NCBI RefSeq assembly: GCF_011045025.1 | Contig: NZ_JAAKZX010000048.1 | Coordinates: 1 to 51,846, forward strand | Origin: Streptomyces ureilyticus | GTDB lineage: Bacteria > Actinomycetota > Actinomycetes > Streptomycetales > Streptomycetaceae | Length of the DNA stretch: 51,846 bases | Direction: 5' to 3' | Shown here: in pieces, positions 42,914 to 51,080 of the stretch | Numbering within the stretch: position 1 is the stretch's first letter | Layout: every line of letters starts with the position of its first letter | The notes under the pieces: model-generated | What the model saw: only the letters and a program-made list of their open reading frames with translations | Told to the model about the DNA's origin: nothing | Databases searched by the model: none | Made by a program: the position numbers and the translations under genes

Positions 42914-44279
42914 ACCCCGGCCTTCAGGCCAGGGAGGAAACGGACCTCTGTGGAGCAGGGCAGGGAGAGCCGGATCGCCGCCAGAGCGATTCGGCATCCG
43001 CCGACCACCGGCCGACACCCCTGGCTCACACGAAAACTGATAGATTGTGAGGCATGGCGCGGCAGGTCAAGCGGGCGTTCAAGTACCGCTTCCACCCCAC
43101 CGACGAGCAGGCGGCTGAGCTGTCGCGCACGTTCGGCTGCGTCCGTCTCGTGTACAACAAGGTGCTGGAGGAGCGCACGCAGGCCTGGTACGGCGAGCAG
43201 CGCCGGATCTCCTACGTGCAGTCGTCCGCCGCGCTGACGGAGTGGAAGAAGACCGAGGAACTCGCTTTTCTGGCTGAGGTGTCCTCGGTTCCGCTCCAGC
43301 AGGCGCTCCGCCATCTTCAGACAGCATTCGGGAACTTCTTCGCCAAGCGCGCCAAGTACCCGCGCTACAAGAGCCGGAAGAAGTCCCGCGCGTCGGCCGA
43401 GTACACCCGCAGCGCCTTCAAGTGGCGCGACGGGCAACTGACGCTGGCAAAGATGGGGCAGCCCTTGGACATCCGCTGGTCGCGCCCCCTCCCGGAGGGT
43501 GCGGAGCCCACGACGGTGACCGTGTCCCGCGACGCCGCGGGGCGCTGGTTCGTGTCCCTGCTGTGCGAGGACACCATCGCACCCGCCCCGGCCACGACCA
43601 ATGCCGTCGGCGTCGACGCGGGCGTGACGTCCCTTGTGACACTGTCCACCGGGGAGAAGATCACCAACCCCCGGCATGAGCGCGGCGACCGCGCCCGCCT
43701 GGTGAAGGCGCAGCGAGAGCTGTCCCGCAAGGCCAAGGGCTCGGCGAACCGGGAGAAGGCTCGCCGCAAGGTCGCCAAGGTGCACGCCCGGATCGCCGAC
43801 CGGCGCCGGGACTTCCTTCACAAGCTGTCGACTCGACTCGTCCGTGAGAACCAAACGGTCGTGATCGAGGACCTGACCGTCCGCAATCTCCTGAAGAACG
43901 GCAAGCTCGCGCGCGCCATCTCGGATGCGGCCTGGACGGACCTCCGCATGATGCTGGAGTACAAGTGCGCCTGGTACGGGCGCGAACTCGTCGTGATCGA
44001 CCGCTGGTTCCCCAGCTCGAAGCTGTGCGGGAACTGCGGCACGGTCCGCGAGGAACTGCCGCTGAACGTCCGCGAGTGGACGTGCGACTGCGGCACGGTG
44101 CATGACCGCGACGTGAACGCGGCACGCAACATCCTGGCCGCCGGGCTGGCGGCGTCTGCCTGTGGAGACGGTGTAAGACCTCAACGGGAGTCCTCCCGGA
44201 CGGGGCAGTCGTCGGTGAAGCAGGAAGCCCAGCGGGTGACCGCTGGAATCCCCCGCCTTTAGGCGGGGGAGGAAGTCAA
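42914..44279 (+). mobile_element. IS200/IS605-type element carrying tnpB
   Basis: The element runs from a left-end hairpin (42916-42934, CCCGGCC TTCA GGCCAGGG) to a right-end hairpin (44250-44269, CCCCCGCC TTTA GGCGGGGG) plus GAGGAAGTCAA. Both hairpins are followed by GGGAGGAA. There is one gene, tnpB, and no tnpA. The left flank ends in TGGAT, the candidate target-adjacent motif. Ends are inferred from hairpins and from the reading frames on both sides; a base or two of error is possible. It sits inside the degradation operon in the opposite orientation. Confidence 0.72.
43054..44262 (+). CDS. tnpB: TnpB RNA-guided nuclease
   Basis: A 402-residue TnpB, close to the roughly 400-residue norm and apparently intact. 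The N-terminal RNA-binding part starts RAFKYRFHPTDEQ. The RuvC catalytic acids are D188 (GVDAGV), E272 (IEDL) and D353 (DRDVNAARNI). The zinc site has cysteines 325, 328, 344 and 346. TnpB proteins cut DNA using a guide RNA made from the element's right end. The last codons and the TAG stop lie inside the right-end hairpin. The promoter probably lies in the left end just before the ATG (near TGATAGATTGTG). Confidence 0.92.
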   Translation: MARQVKRAFKYRFHPTDEQAAELSRTFGCVRLVYNKVLEERTQAWYGEQRRISYVQSSAALTEWKKTEELAFLAEVSSVPLQQALRHLQTAFGNFFAKRAKYPRYKSRKKSRASAEYTRSAFKWRDGQLTLAKMGQPLDIRWSRPLPEGAEPTTVTVSRDAAGRWFVSLLCEDTIAPAPATTNAVGVDAGVTSLVTLSTGEKITNPRHERGDRARLVKAQRELSRKAKGSANREKARRKVAKVHARIADRRRDFLHKLSTRLVRENQTVVIEDLTVRNLLKNGKLARAISDAAWTDLRMMLEYKCAWYGRELVVIDRWFPSSKLCGNCGTVREELPLNVREWTCDCGTVHDRDVNAARNILAAGLAASACGDGVRPQRESSRTGQSSVKQEAQRVTAGIPRL

Positions 44280-44299
44280 GACGTCAGCCCCTTCACGAC
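44130..44299 (+). ncRNA. Predicted omega RNA and guide of the IS element
   Basis: In this family the guide RNA scaffold overlaps the 3' end of tnpB and the right end, and the guide is the flanking DNA. The scaffold is predicted to end at 44279 and the guide to begin GACGTCAGCCCCTTCA at 44280, inside the 3' end of the DUF4091 gene. The 5' boundary is a guess. Confidence 0.4.
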
Positions 44300-46150
44300 G
44301 GCCCCCCGCGCGGTCTCGATGTCGCCGACGTTCTTCGTCCGGCCGTCGAGGTTCCGAGTCGCGGTGGTGAGGGCCTCGGTCAGGGCGTCGCTGTCGGTGC
44401 CGCCGTCCTTCTTCCGCAGCTGGGCGATGAGTTCGTAGTCCTCGATGCCCTCCTTCAGCTGCTCCCAGCGGATACTGGACATCGGGCCGCCCTTGCCCGG
44501 GTAGACCAGGTACTCGTCGCCCTGCGTGAAGATGTGCACCGGCTGCTTGAAGGGGTCGCTGGTCCAGCTGTTGTACGACCAGCGCAGGAAGCCGTCCAGG
44601 TTCCGCTGGGCGGAGATCCACGGCAGCATCCGTGACTCGACGGCGGGCGAGTACGACAGCGAGTTGGGGTGGGCCGGCGAGCCGTACACGTAGAAGGTCG
44701 TGGTCTTGCCGGCCTTGCGCCGCTCAGCCGCCTTCTCCTTCGTCATCGCGTCGATGCCGCCCCAGTCGACGGACAGGTTGGACGCGACGCCCTCGGTGCT
44801 GATCGAACCGGCCACGGAGATACGGTCGTCGAAGACCGGCGCGACCTCGTGGACGAAGTCCTTGACGACCGTCATGGTGTCGATCGGCCGCTCGTCGAAC
44901 GACAGCCAGGTGTCCGCCAGCCAGCCCTTGGCCTTCAGATGCTTCTCGAAGGCGGGCAGGAACGCTCCCCACGCCTCCCGCCAGCGGTCGCCGCCCAGAT
45001 CGACGTTCTCGTAGACGGTCTTGCCGGTACGGGTGTCGGTGTAGGTGAGGTGCTCCTGGTCCTGGAACGCCAGCATGGAGAAGGCACCGATGTCCGGTCC
45101 GAGACCGGCGCGTCTGGCGGTCTGGACGTACTTGTCCCAGCGGCCGAAGTCGAAGGAGAACGTCTTTCCGTTCCAGGTCCAGCCCACCATGCTGGTGTAT
45201 GGCGTGGCCGTCTGCGACTCCCGGCTGCCGAGCGACCACTGGTGGTGCCACGGGTTGTCGACGATGGTGGTGTTGATGACCTTCTGGCCGCGCGACGCCA
45301 GGTCGCGGTTGTACTTCTCGATCAGCTTCCAGTGCCGGTCGGACCAGAGCTTGACGCCGTGGTTCTTGGCCATCGTCTCCGGCTGCGCCCATACGTCGAG
45401 GAAGAAGTCGTAGTCCTGAGGGTCGGGCACGCTCGCGTCCGCGACCTCGATGGTCAGCGGGTAGGTGGTCTGGGTACGGCCGTCGGCGTTGACCTTCACC
45501 GTGCCGGTGTAGGTGCCGGGCTTGGCCGACTTGGGGATCTGGAAGGTGAACCACAGCGGCTGCGCCGCGTATGCGGGCACGTCCACCGAGGACCGCTCCT
45601 CGAGCGCGTCGCCGACCACGTCGGGGTTGCGGTCGCCGGACACCTCCTTGCCGGAGCTGACCTGGTCGATGGTGGCGGACCAGTCGACCTCGCTCTTGGA
45701 GCGCTGTACGGGCACGTACTTGACGAACCGGACCTGGGTGTCGTCGCCGGACAGCTTCGCGCCGCCGGGCCCGGTGAGGTCGCCGACCACGGCCTTGACG
45801 TTGTCGAGGTTCTGGCCGGAGGCGATCGCCAGTTGCGCAGAGACCTGCTCGTTGCGCACGGCGGAGAGCTTCAGCTCCTTGGTGTCCTTGCCCTGGATGG
45901 CGGTCATCGGGTAGCGCGGGACGCGTTCCTCCGCGGAGCCGGCGAAAGAGCCGGTGGGAACCCAGGTGACGGTGTTCCTGGTGCCCATGGCGTCGGCGAC
46001 CTTGGCGGTCAGCCAGGTGGTGGTGGCCTTTGCATTGAGGTCGGTACCGGTGGTCGTGCCAGTGGTGCCGGTGACGGCTATCGCGGTGGTGCTCGCGGCC
46101 ACGACAACGCCCGCGACGAAGCCGGCGACAACTGAGGACGTACGTGCCAT
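44276..46150 (-). CDS. Secreted DUF4091 (glycoside hydrolase-like) protein, stop codon from IS
   Basis: The 624-residue protein has a signal peptide-like start (SVVAGFVAGVVVAASTTAIA), an N-terminal beta-sandwich (VNADGRTQTTYPLTIEV) and a barrel-like domain ending in the DUF4091 signature (FLRWSYNSWTSDPF, SIRWEQLKEGIEDYEL). DUF4091 proteins are associated with glycan breakdown, but the reaction is not firmly known. Its TGA is formed by the TCAA at the end of the IS element. Without the insertion the frame would continue for about seven more codons to a TGA overlapping the GH35 ATG. ATG 46150 follows GAGGGAAC. Confidence 0.82.
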   Translation of the reverse strand: MARTSSVVAGFVAGVVVAASTTAIAVTGTTGTTTGTDLNAKATTTWLTAKVADAMGTRNTVTWVPTGSFAGSAEERVPRYPMTAIQGKDTKELKLSAVRNEQVSAQLAIASGQNLDNVKAVVGDLTGPGGAKLSGDDTQVRFVKYVPVQRSKSEVDWSATIDQVSSGKEVSGDRNPDVVGDALEERSSVDVPAYAAQPLWFTFQIPKSAKPGTYTGTVKVNADGRTQTTYPLTIEVADASVPDPQDYDFFLDVWAQPETMAKNHGVKLWSDRHWKLIEKYNRDLASRGQKVINTTIVDNPWHHQWSLGSRESQTATPYTSMVGWTWNGKTFSFDFGRWDKYVQTARRAGLGPDIGAFSMLAFQDQEHLTYTDTRTGKTVYENVDLGGDRWREAWGAFLPAFEKHLKAKGWLADTWLSFDERPIDTMTVVKDFVHEVAPVFDDRISVAGSISTEGVASNLSVDWGGIDAMTKEKAAERRKAGKTTTFYVYGSPAHPNSLSYSPAVESRMLPWISAQRNLDGFLRWSYNSWTSDPFKQPVHIFTQGDEYLVYPGKGGPMSSIRWEQLKEGIEDYELIAQLRKKDGGTDSDALTEALTTATRNLDGRTKNVGDIETARGAVVKGLTS

Positions 46151-46193
46151 GGGGGTGGGTTCCCTCTCTCATGGACGTGCAGGGAGTGTCCGT

Positions 46194-46224
46194 CCCCGGC
46201 AGGCCCCACGGAGGGCCTGCCGGG
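46194..46224 (-). promoter_or_regulatory. Intergenic hairpin between GH31 and DUF4091
   Basis: A 12-bp perfect stem (CCCGGCAGGCCC with GGGCCTGCCGGG) around a six-base loop lies 42 bases after the GH31 stop. No T-run follows. It may attenuate or stabilise the polycistronic message. Confidence 0.55.
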
Positions 46225-46265
46225 AAACGGGGGTGGTGCCGGCGGTACCACTGGCACCTGTGGCG

Positions 46266-49193
46266 TCAGGAGGTGACGGAGAATCCGCTGAAGACCGCTT
46301 CGATGTTCTCGCCGGGGTAGCTGGCGTTGGCCGCGCTGGCGACCATCCCGGCGTCACCGGTACCGGTGGCCGATGGCACCTGGGCGGTGCCGACCTGCGA
46401 CCAGGTCTCGCCGTCCTTGCTGGCGTACGCGGTGTAGGTGGCGCCGTCCCGGGTCAGCTTGAGATACGCCGGGTGATAGGTGGAGCCACCGCCCGCCCAG
46501 GTGTCGAGCTTCCCGTCACCGTCGCTGTCGGTCATGAACTCAAGTCCGTACTGCTCGGTCATGACCAGCACCGCGTAACCGCCCTTTTCCGGCGCGGTCA
46601 GGTCGTTGGCGAGGGCGATCCCGGCTTTGCCGAAGGGTGAGGCGCTGTTCTGGGAGACCAACTGGGCCTGGACGGTGGCCTTTTCCCCGGCCGCGTCGTC
46701 GCGGTAGATGACGCCCTTCTCGTCCTTCCAGCCGGACAGGTCCTGGCCGCCGGCCCAGATGGCGAACTGGTCGCCGCCCTGGGCGTACTGGGCGCCCCCG
46801 GAGGTTGTATCGGCCGTCAGGTACGGCTTCTGCACACTGCCCGGGGCTGCCTTCACCTGCGCCGGCACGGTGTCGGACACCTTCTGCGAGCCGTTGTGAC
46901 CGGTGTAGGTGACGGTGCCGGTGAGATCGTGGCTGCCCCACCGGGCGTCGTCGGCCGGGGTCACCGTCCAGGTGGTGGTGAGGGTGGCGCCGTTCTTGAG
47001 GGACTTCGCGGTGGTCGGGCCGGTCGCCTTGGCGGTCCACCCGTCGGGCAGGTCCAGTGCCGCCCTGGCGTTCTTGAGGGTGCCGGTGCTCCAGTTGGTG
47101 ACCTCGGTGGTCACCTCGAAGGGCGTACCGGCGTCGGTGGACAGGGCGTCCGGGGTGATCAGGACGGAGGCGGCCGGCGCGTCGTCGCGCTTGAGCGCCT
47201 TGACGGCCTTGGCGGCGCCCTTGGCCTTGAGATTGACGAAGGCCGGGGTGACGCCGAGCGGCGCCGCATACCCCTTGAGGGTCTTGGGGCCGCGGATCAC
47301 GGTGCCCTGATTGACGTCGTACCAGGTGCCCGGCGGCAGATGGACGGAGCGGGTGGCGCCGGTGCTCAACTTGGGCGCGGCCAGCACGGCCGGGCCGAGC
47401 ATCCACTCGTCGGTGACCGTGTAACTCGCCTCGTCCTTCGGGAAGTCGAAGAACAGTGGCCGCATGATCGGATCGCCGGTCTTGAGGGTGCTCTGCACCT
47501 GATCCCAGATGTAGGGGGCGAGCTTCTCGTGGGTCTCGATCGCCTCCCGGTAGAGGTCGACCGTCTCCTGGTCGTAGTCCACCTTCTGCCCGGTGGTGGT
47601 GTCGTTGGTGTCCACCGGGGATGTCGATGCGTACATCAGCGGCATCAGTGAGGCGGATTGCGCCCACCGCACCAGTACGTCCTTCGTCGGTGCGGGCTGG
47701 CCGCCGGAGCCGCCGATCATGTCGGACTCGACGAACGGGTAGCCGATGGTGGAGATGGCCAGGTTCTGGGTGGCGGAGGCGCGCAGGGAGTCCCAGCCGG
47801 TGCCCTTGTCGACCTGGCGTGTGACGAAGCCGGCCTCGTGGGCCGTCCGGTTCCAGTGCACTCGGATGCCGGCGCCCTGGAGGTCGAACTCGTCGGCGAG
47901 CTGCGTGCCCAACTTCTGGTAGTCCGTGGCCTGGTGGCCCTCGCGCGGCGCGCACTTCTCGTCGAAGAAGCGGGTGTCGAACTTCAGCCCGTCGATGTCG
48001 TACGTGTCCATCAGCTTCTTGAGGTTGCCCTCGTACCAGGCCTTGGCTTCGGGGTTCGCCAGGTCGATGATCCCGGCCTGGCCGTTCCACCAGGTCACTT
48101 CACACGGCTTGCTCGTGTCCTTGGCGTCCATGAGCAGATAGCCCTTGTCGACCGCGTACTGGTAGTTGTCGGAGTCCAGGTTGATCCACAGGGTGACCCA
48201 GATGCCGAAGTCGAACCCCATGTCGTGGATCTTCTTGGAGAGGCCCTTGGGATCGGGGAAGGTCTTGGGATCCCAGGTCAGATTGCCGTAGTTCGACTCC
48301 CACTTGTCGTCGAGCTGGATGGTGTGCCCGTCCAGACCGTTGTCGGAGAGGTCGGTGGCGTAGTCGAGCAGTTTCTCCTGGTCGATCTTGGTGTAGAACT
48401 GCGCCCAGGAATTCCACAGCGGCTTGGCGTACTGCTCGTACGTGGCGTCGCTCTTGGTCGGCTTGCCGACGATGCCGATGTAGTCGCGGTAGACCTCCAG
48501 CGGAGTCGACTCGACGAACACGGTGGCCTTGTAGGTGTCGGGCGACTCGACGGTGAAGGTGCCCAGGCCGTCCTTGTCCTTGTTGAGCGCCACGTCCATG
48601 ACGTCCCCGGTGTCGACGCGCAGCCCGGTCGACTTGGAGGTGTACCAGAACGGGTCGATCATGTTGTACGACGCCGGGCCGAAGGTCTCGTGGTCGACCT
48701 CGCCGGCGTCGAGCGGCCAGGGCTGGTTGACACCGGGACCGCCCTGCGGGGTTTCCGCCTCGCCGTGGCCGTACCAGTGGCCGGCTGATGACAGCTCGTA
48801 GGCGAGGCCCAGTTGCTCCGCTCCGCCGCCGTGGACGTCCCAGTCGAGCTGGTAGCGGTCGGCGCGGGGGGTGATCCGGGCCTCCACCGTGGTGCCGTCG
48901 AGGGTGCTGTCGGCGGTGACGGTCAGGACGCCGTTCTTCCACGTCCAGTCGGTGACGCCGGTCGCGTGCTGCCATGTGCCGTCGGCCGCGGTGAAGCGCA
49001 GGGCGCCGGTGTCGCCGGTGGCGGTGGCGAGCACGGTCTTCCCGGCGCGGCGCGTGGTCAGGGCGAGTGCGTCGGTGGCTACGTCGAGGGTGTAGCCGGG
49101 GGTTCCGGCGGAGGCCGGTACGGAGACCGTGACGGCGTGCGCGGTGCGGGCCACCTTCGGCCCGTCGGTGGTGGCGGTGGTGGGGGTGGACAT
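46266..49193 (-). CDS. GH31 glycoside hydrolase, 5'-truncated
   Basis: A 975-residue enzyme of the GH31 family (alpha-glucosidase, xylosidase or galactosidase activities). The nucleophile is Asp406 in DGLKFDTRF and the acid/base candidate Asp491 in ESDMIGGSGG. A NEW3 domain and the module with DSDGDGKLDTW follow. Unlike its operon partners it has no signal peptide: the frame starts MSTPTTATTDGPK, and its ATG lies at the edge of a transposase fragment, with the complementary strand encoding the transposase RuvC motif. The native 5' end, signal peptide and probably promoter have been lost. It may be non-secreted or non-functional. An upstream in-frame GTG at 49238 is inside the fragment. Confidence 0.8.
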   Translation of the reverse strand: MSTPTTATTDGPKVARTAHAVTVSVPASAGTPGYTLDVATDALALTTRRAGKTVLATATGDTGALRFTAADGTWQHATGVTDWTWKNGVLTVTADSTLDGTTVEARITPRADRYQLDWDVHGGGAEQLGLAYELSSAGHWYGHGEAETPQGGPGVNQPWPLDAGEVDHETFGPASYNMIDPFWYTSKSTGLRVDTGDVMDVALNKDKDGLGTFTVESPDTYKATVFVESTPLEVYRDYIGIVGKPTKSDATYEQYAKPLWNSWAQFYTKIDQEKLLDYATDLSDNGLDGHTIQLDDKWESNYGNLTWDPKTFPDPKGLSKKIHDMGFDFGIWVTLWINLDSDNYQYAVDKGYLLMDAKDTSKPCEVTWWNGQAGIIDLANPEAKAWYEGNLKKLMDTYDIDGLKFDTRFFDEKCAPREGHQATDYQKLGTQLADEFDLQGAGIRVHWNRTAHEAGFVTRQVDKGTGWDSLRASATQNLAISTIGYPFVESDMIGGSGGQPAPTKDVLVRWAQSASLMPLMYASTSPVDTNDTTTGQKVDYDQETVDLYREAIETHEKLAPYIWDQVQSTLKTGDPIMRPLFFDFPKDEASYTVTDEWMLGPAVLAAPKLSTGATRSVHLPPGTWYDVNQGTVIRGPKTLKGYAAPLGVTPAFVNLKAKGAAKAVKALKRDDAPAASVLITPDALSTDAGTPFEVTTEVTNWSTGTLKNARAALDLPDGWTAKATGPTTAKSLKNGATLTTTWTVTPADDARWGSHDLTGTVTYTGHNGSQKVSDTVPAQVKAAPGSVQKPYLTADTTSGGAQYAQGGDQFAIWAGGQDLSGWKDEKGVIYRDDAAGEKATVQAQLVSQNSASPFGKAGIALANDLTAPEKGGYAVLVMTEQYGLEFMTDSDGDGKLDTWAGGGSTYHPAYLKLTRDGATYTAYASKDGETWSQVGTAQVPSATGTGDAGMVASAANASYPGENIEAVFSGFSVTS

Positions 49194-49917
49194 GAACGAC
49201 GACCACCTGGCCGCCTGGCACCTGGATGTGCACGGCAACCCGGTCGGGGAGCCACAGCGGTTCTTCTACGACCTCTCGGGCAGAGCGGACCACCGGGATG
49301 CGCAGCTGCGGCATGCGCTGAGCCGGCTGCTGCACTACACCGGACGGTGCGGGGCGGCCGCGATCGCTATTGAGGACCTCGACTTCACCGACGGCACCAG
49401 CCGGGAGCAGCACGGCCGCAACAAGCGCTTCCGCCGCCTGCTCGCCCGCTTCCCCACCGCCCGCCTCAAGGCCCGGCTGGTGGCGATGGCCGCCGAACAC
49501 AACGTGGCCGTCGTCGCGGTCGACCCCGCGTACACCAGCCGGTGGGGTGCCCAGCACTGGCAGAAACCGCTGACCACCCCGACACGACAGATGTCCCGGC
49601 ACGATGCGGCAAGCATCGCGGTCGGGCGACGCGCCCTCGGGCATCCGATCCGGCTGGGGGCACCTCCCAGCGGTAGCTGGGGGAGGACGGCACCGCCCCC
49701 GCAGCACCGGAGTGATGCTGCGGGGCATCGGACCGTCCAGGCCCGACCGGAGACCCGAAGGCGTGAGGAACCCCGCCGCCACCTGCCCGGACCGCGCACC
49801 GGATGCGCGCCGCCCGGCGGTGGAGCGAAAGCGGGGAACCAGGGTGCCCAACACCGTTCGGGGCACCCGGCTGGGTATGAGTCCTGGCAGCAGGACTCAC
49901 TCCCACTCAGTCTTTAG
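49180..49917 (+). pseudogene. 5'-truncated TnpB-like transposase lacking zinc finger
   Basis: The frame begins at the first RuvC motif (GVDMNDDHLAAWHLD) and continues through EDLDF, PAYTSRWGAQHW and RHDAASIAVGRRALGH, which give the three acidic positions. The CxxC zinc pairs of TnpB are absent. The basic tail with PPPQHRSD and QARPETRRREE is typical of an actinobacterial TnpB-like family of about 500-600 residues. The N-terminal half is missing, joined directly to GH31 sequence. A palindrome is inserted in frame at 49655-49686. It is probably dead. Confidence 0.75.
49655..49686 (+). repeat. REP-like palindrome inside the transposase fragment
   Basis: TGGGGGCACCTCCCAGC, a GGTA loop and GCTGGGGGAGG form a hairpin. 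It adds about ten in-frame codons between GHPIR and RTAPPP. It resembles the element at 7064-7102. Confidence 0.8.
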
Positions 49918-49932
49918 GAACGGTGTATTCGC

Positions 49933-51012
49933 ATGTTCTGCGTCGTGGGCCGGTACCGGCTCCTCGAGCCCGTCGGGCAGGGCGGCATGGGCCGTGTCTG
50001 GCGCGCGGCCGACGAACTGCTCGATCGTCCGGTCGCCGTGAAGGAACTGCGGCTCGACGCCGCCGGAGCCGAGGAACTCGAGGTCCGGCGGGAGCGCGCG
50101 CTGCGCGAGGCCCGCGCGAGTGCCCGTATCGACCACCCCAATGTCGTACGGGTCTACGACGTGGCCGAGGAGGACGACCGGCTCTGGATCGTCATGGAAC
50201 TCGTCGAGGCCCCCTCACTGGCCCGGACCGTCGTCGAACACGGCCCTCTCGACGTACACGAGACGGCCAGGATCGGCCTCGCGCTCGCCGAGGCGCTGTG
50301 TCCGGTGCACACGGCCGGAGTGCTGCACCGTGACATCAAGCCCGGCAACGTCCTGCTGGGGCCGGGCGGCAGGGTCGTCCTCACCGACTTCGGGATCGCC
50401 GCACTCCAGGACGCGCAGGGGCTGACGCAGGCCGGAGTCATCGTCGGCTCCCCGGAGTACATCCCTCCGGAACGTATCTCCGGCCGCCCACAGGGCTCGC
50501 CCTCCGACTTGTGGTCCCTCGGCGCCACGCTCTGCACCGCCCTCACCGGGCACTCCCCGTTCGAACGCGCCGGGACGCTCGCCACGCTGGCGGCGGTGAT
50601 GTACGAGGAGCCTCAACTTCCGCCCGAAGACGGGCCGTTGACTCCGCTGCTGCGGGGGCTGCTGGCCAGGGATCCGGCGGCTCGGCCGGATGTGGGGGAG
50701 GTGGTGCGGTTCCTGAGCCGGGTGCTCGCGGGGCCGCCCGCAGAGCCCGTAGAACCTATAGAGCCCACAGAGCCCACAGAGAGGGAGCGGGGGACCGGGA
50801 CGAGTGAGGAGAGCGACGGCCCTGAGTGGCTGCCGCGGCTGCTCACGGTGCTCGTTCTGGTGGCCGCCACCGCCGTGGGCATCGTCATGATCATCACCGC
50901 GATCCGTCCGGGCGGCGAGACGAAGCTGCCCGACACCAGCCCGGCGCCCACGGTCGCGGGGACCTCGCGTCCGCCGCCCTCACCTGGTGTGAGTCAGACC
51001 CCGTCGCCCTGA
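49933..51012 (+). CDS. Transmembrane serine/threonine protein kinase (PknB-like)
   Basis: A 359-residue eukaryotic-type kinase. The N-terminal catalytic domain has the glycine loop GQGGMGRVWRA, the ATP lysine in VAVKEL, HRDIKPGNVLL near 130, DFG at about 152-154 and GSPEYIPPE. A linker with 9-base repeats (EPVEPIEPTEPTE) leads to one helix at about 302-324 and a short proline-rich outer tail without PASTA repeats. ATG 49933 gives the unusual start MFCVVGRYRLLE; GTG 49945 also works. The start lies just after the transposase fragment, so its native leader may have been altered. Substrate unknown. Confidence 0.9.
   Translation: MFCVVGRYRLLEPVGQGGMGRVWRAADELLDRPVAVKELRLDAAGAEELEVRRERALREARASARIDHPNVVRVYDVAEEDDRLWIVMELVEAPSLARTVVEHGPLDVHETARIGLALAEALCPVHTAGVLHRDIKPGNVLLGPGGRVVLTDFGIAALQDAQGLTQAGVIVGSPEYIPPERISGRPQGSPSDLWSLGATLCTALTGHSPFERAGTLATLAAVMYEEPQLPPEDGPLTPLLRGLLARDPAARPDVGEVVRFLSRVLAGPPAEPVEPIEPTEPTERERGTGTSEESDGPEWLPRLLTVLVLVAATAVGIVMIITAIRPGGETKLPDTSPAPTVAGTSRPPPSPGVSQTPSP
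50743..50778 (+). repeat. 9-bp tandem units in the kinase linker
   Basis: Units GAGCCCGTA, GAACCTATA, GAGCCCACA and GAGCCCACA encode EPV EPI EPT EPT between the kinase domain and the membrane helix. Confidence 0.85.
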
Positions 51013-51080
51013 CGCGGGGGTGCCTTCGACCGGCCTGACCCGAGGAGGCCCGGCCGAAACACGCGTGTCACACTCGGACC

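Noticed and set aside
42896..43018. N-terminal extension of GH35
   Set aside because: The extra 41 codons lie mostly inside the inserted element, and a proper ribosome site and signal peptide begin at 42895.
39221..43237. A 1338-codon + strand open frame opposite GH35
   Set aside because: It is an antisense shadow caused by high third-position GC; GH35 has a signal peptide, domains and a ribosome site on the other strand.
49180..49917. A domesticated nuclease-dead TnpB repressor
   Set aside because: The RuvC acids are still present and the N-terminal half is missing, so decay is a simpler explanation.
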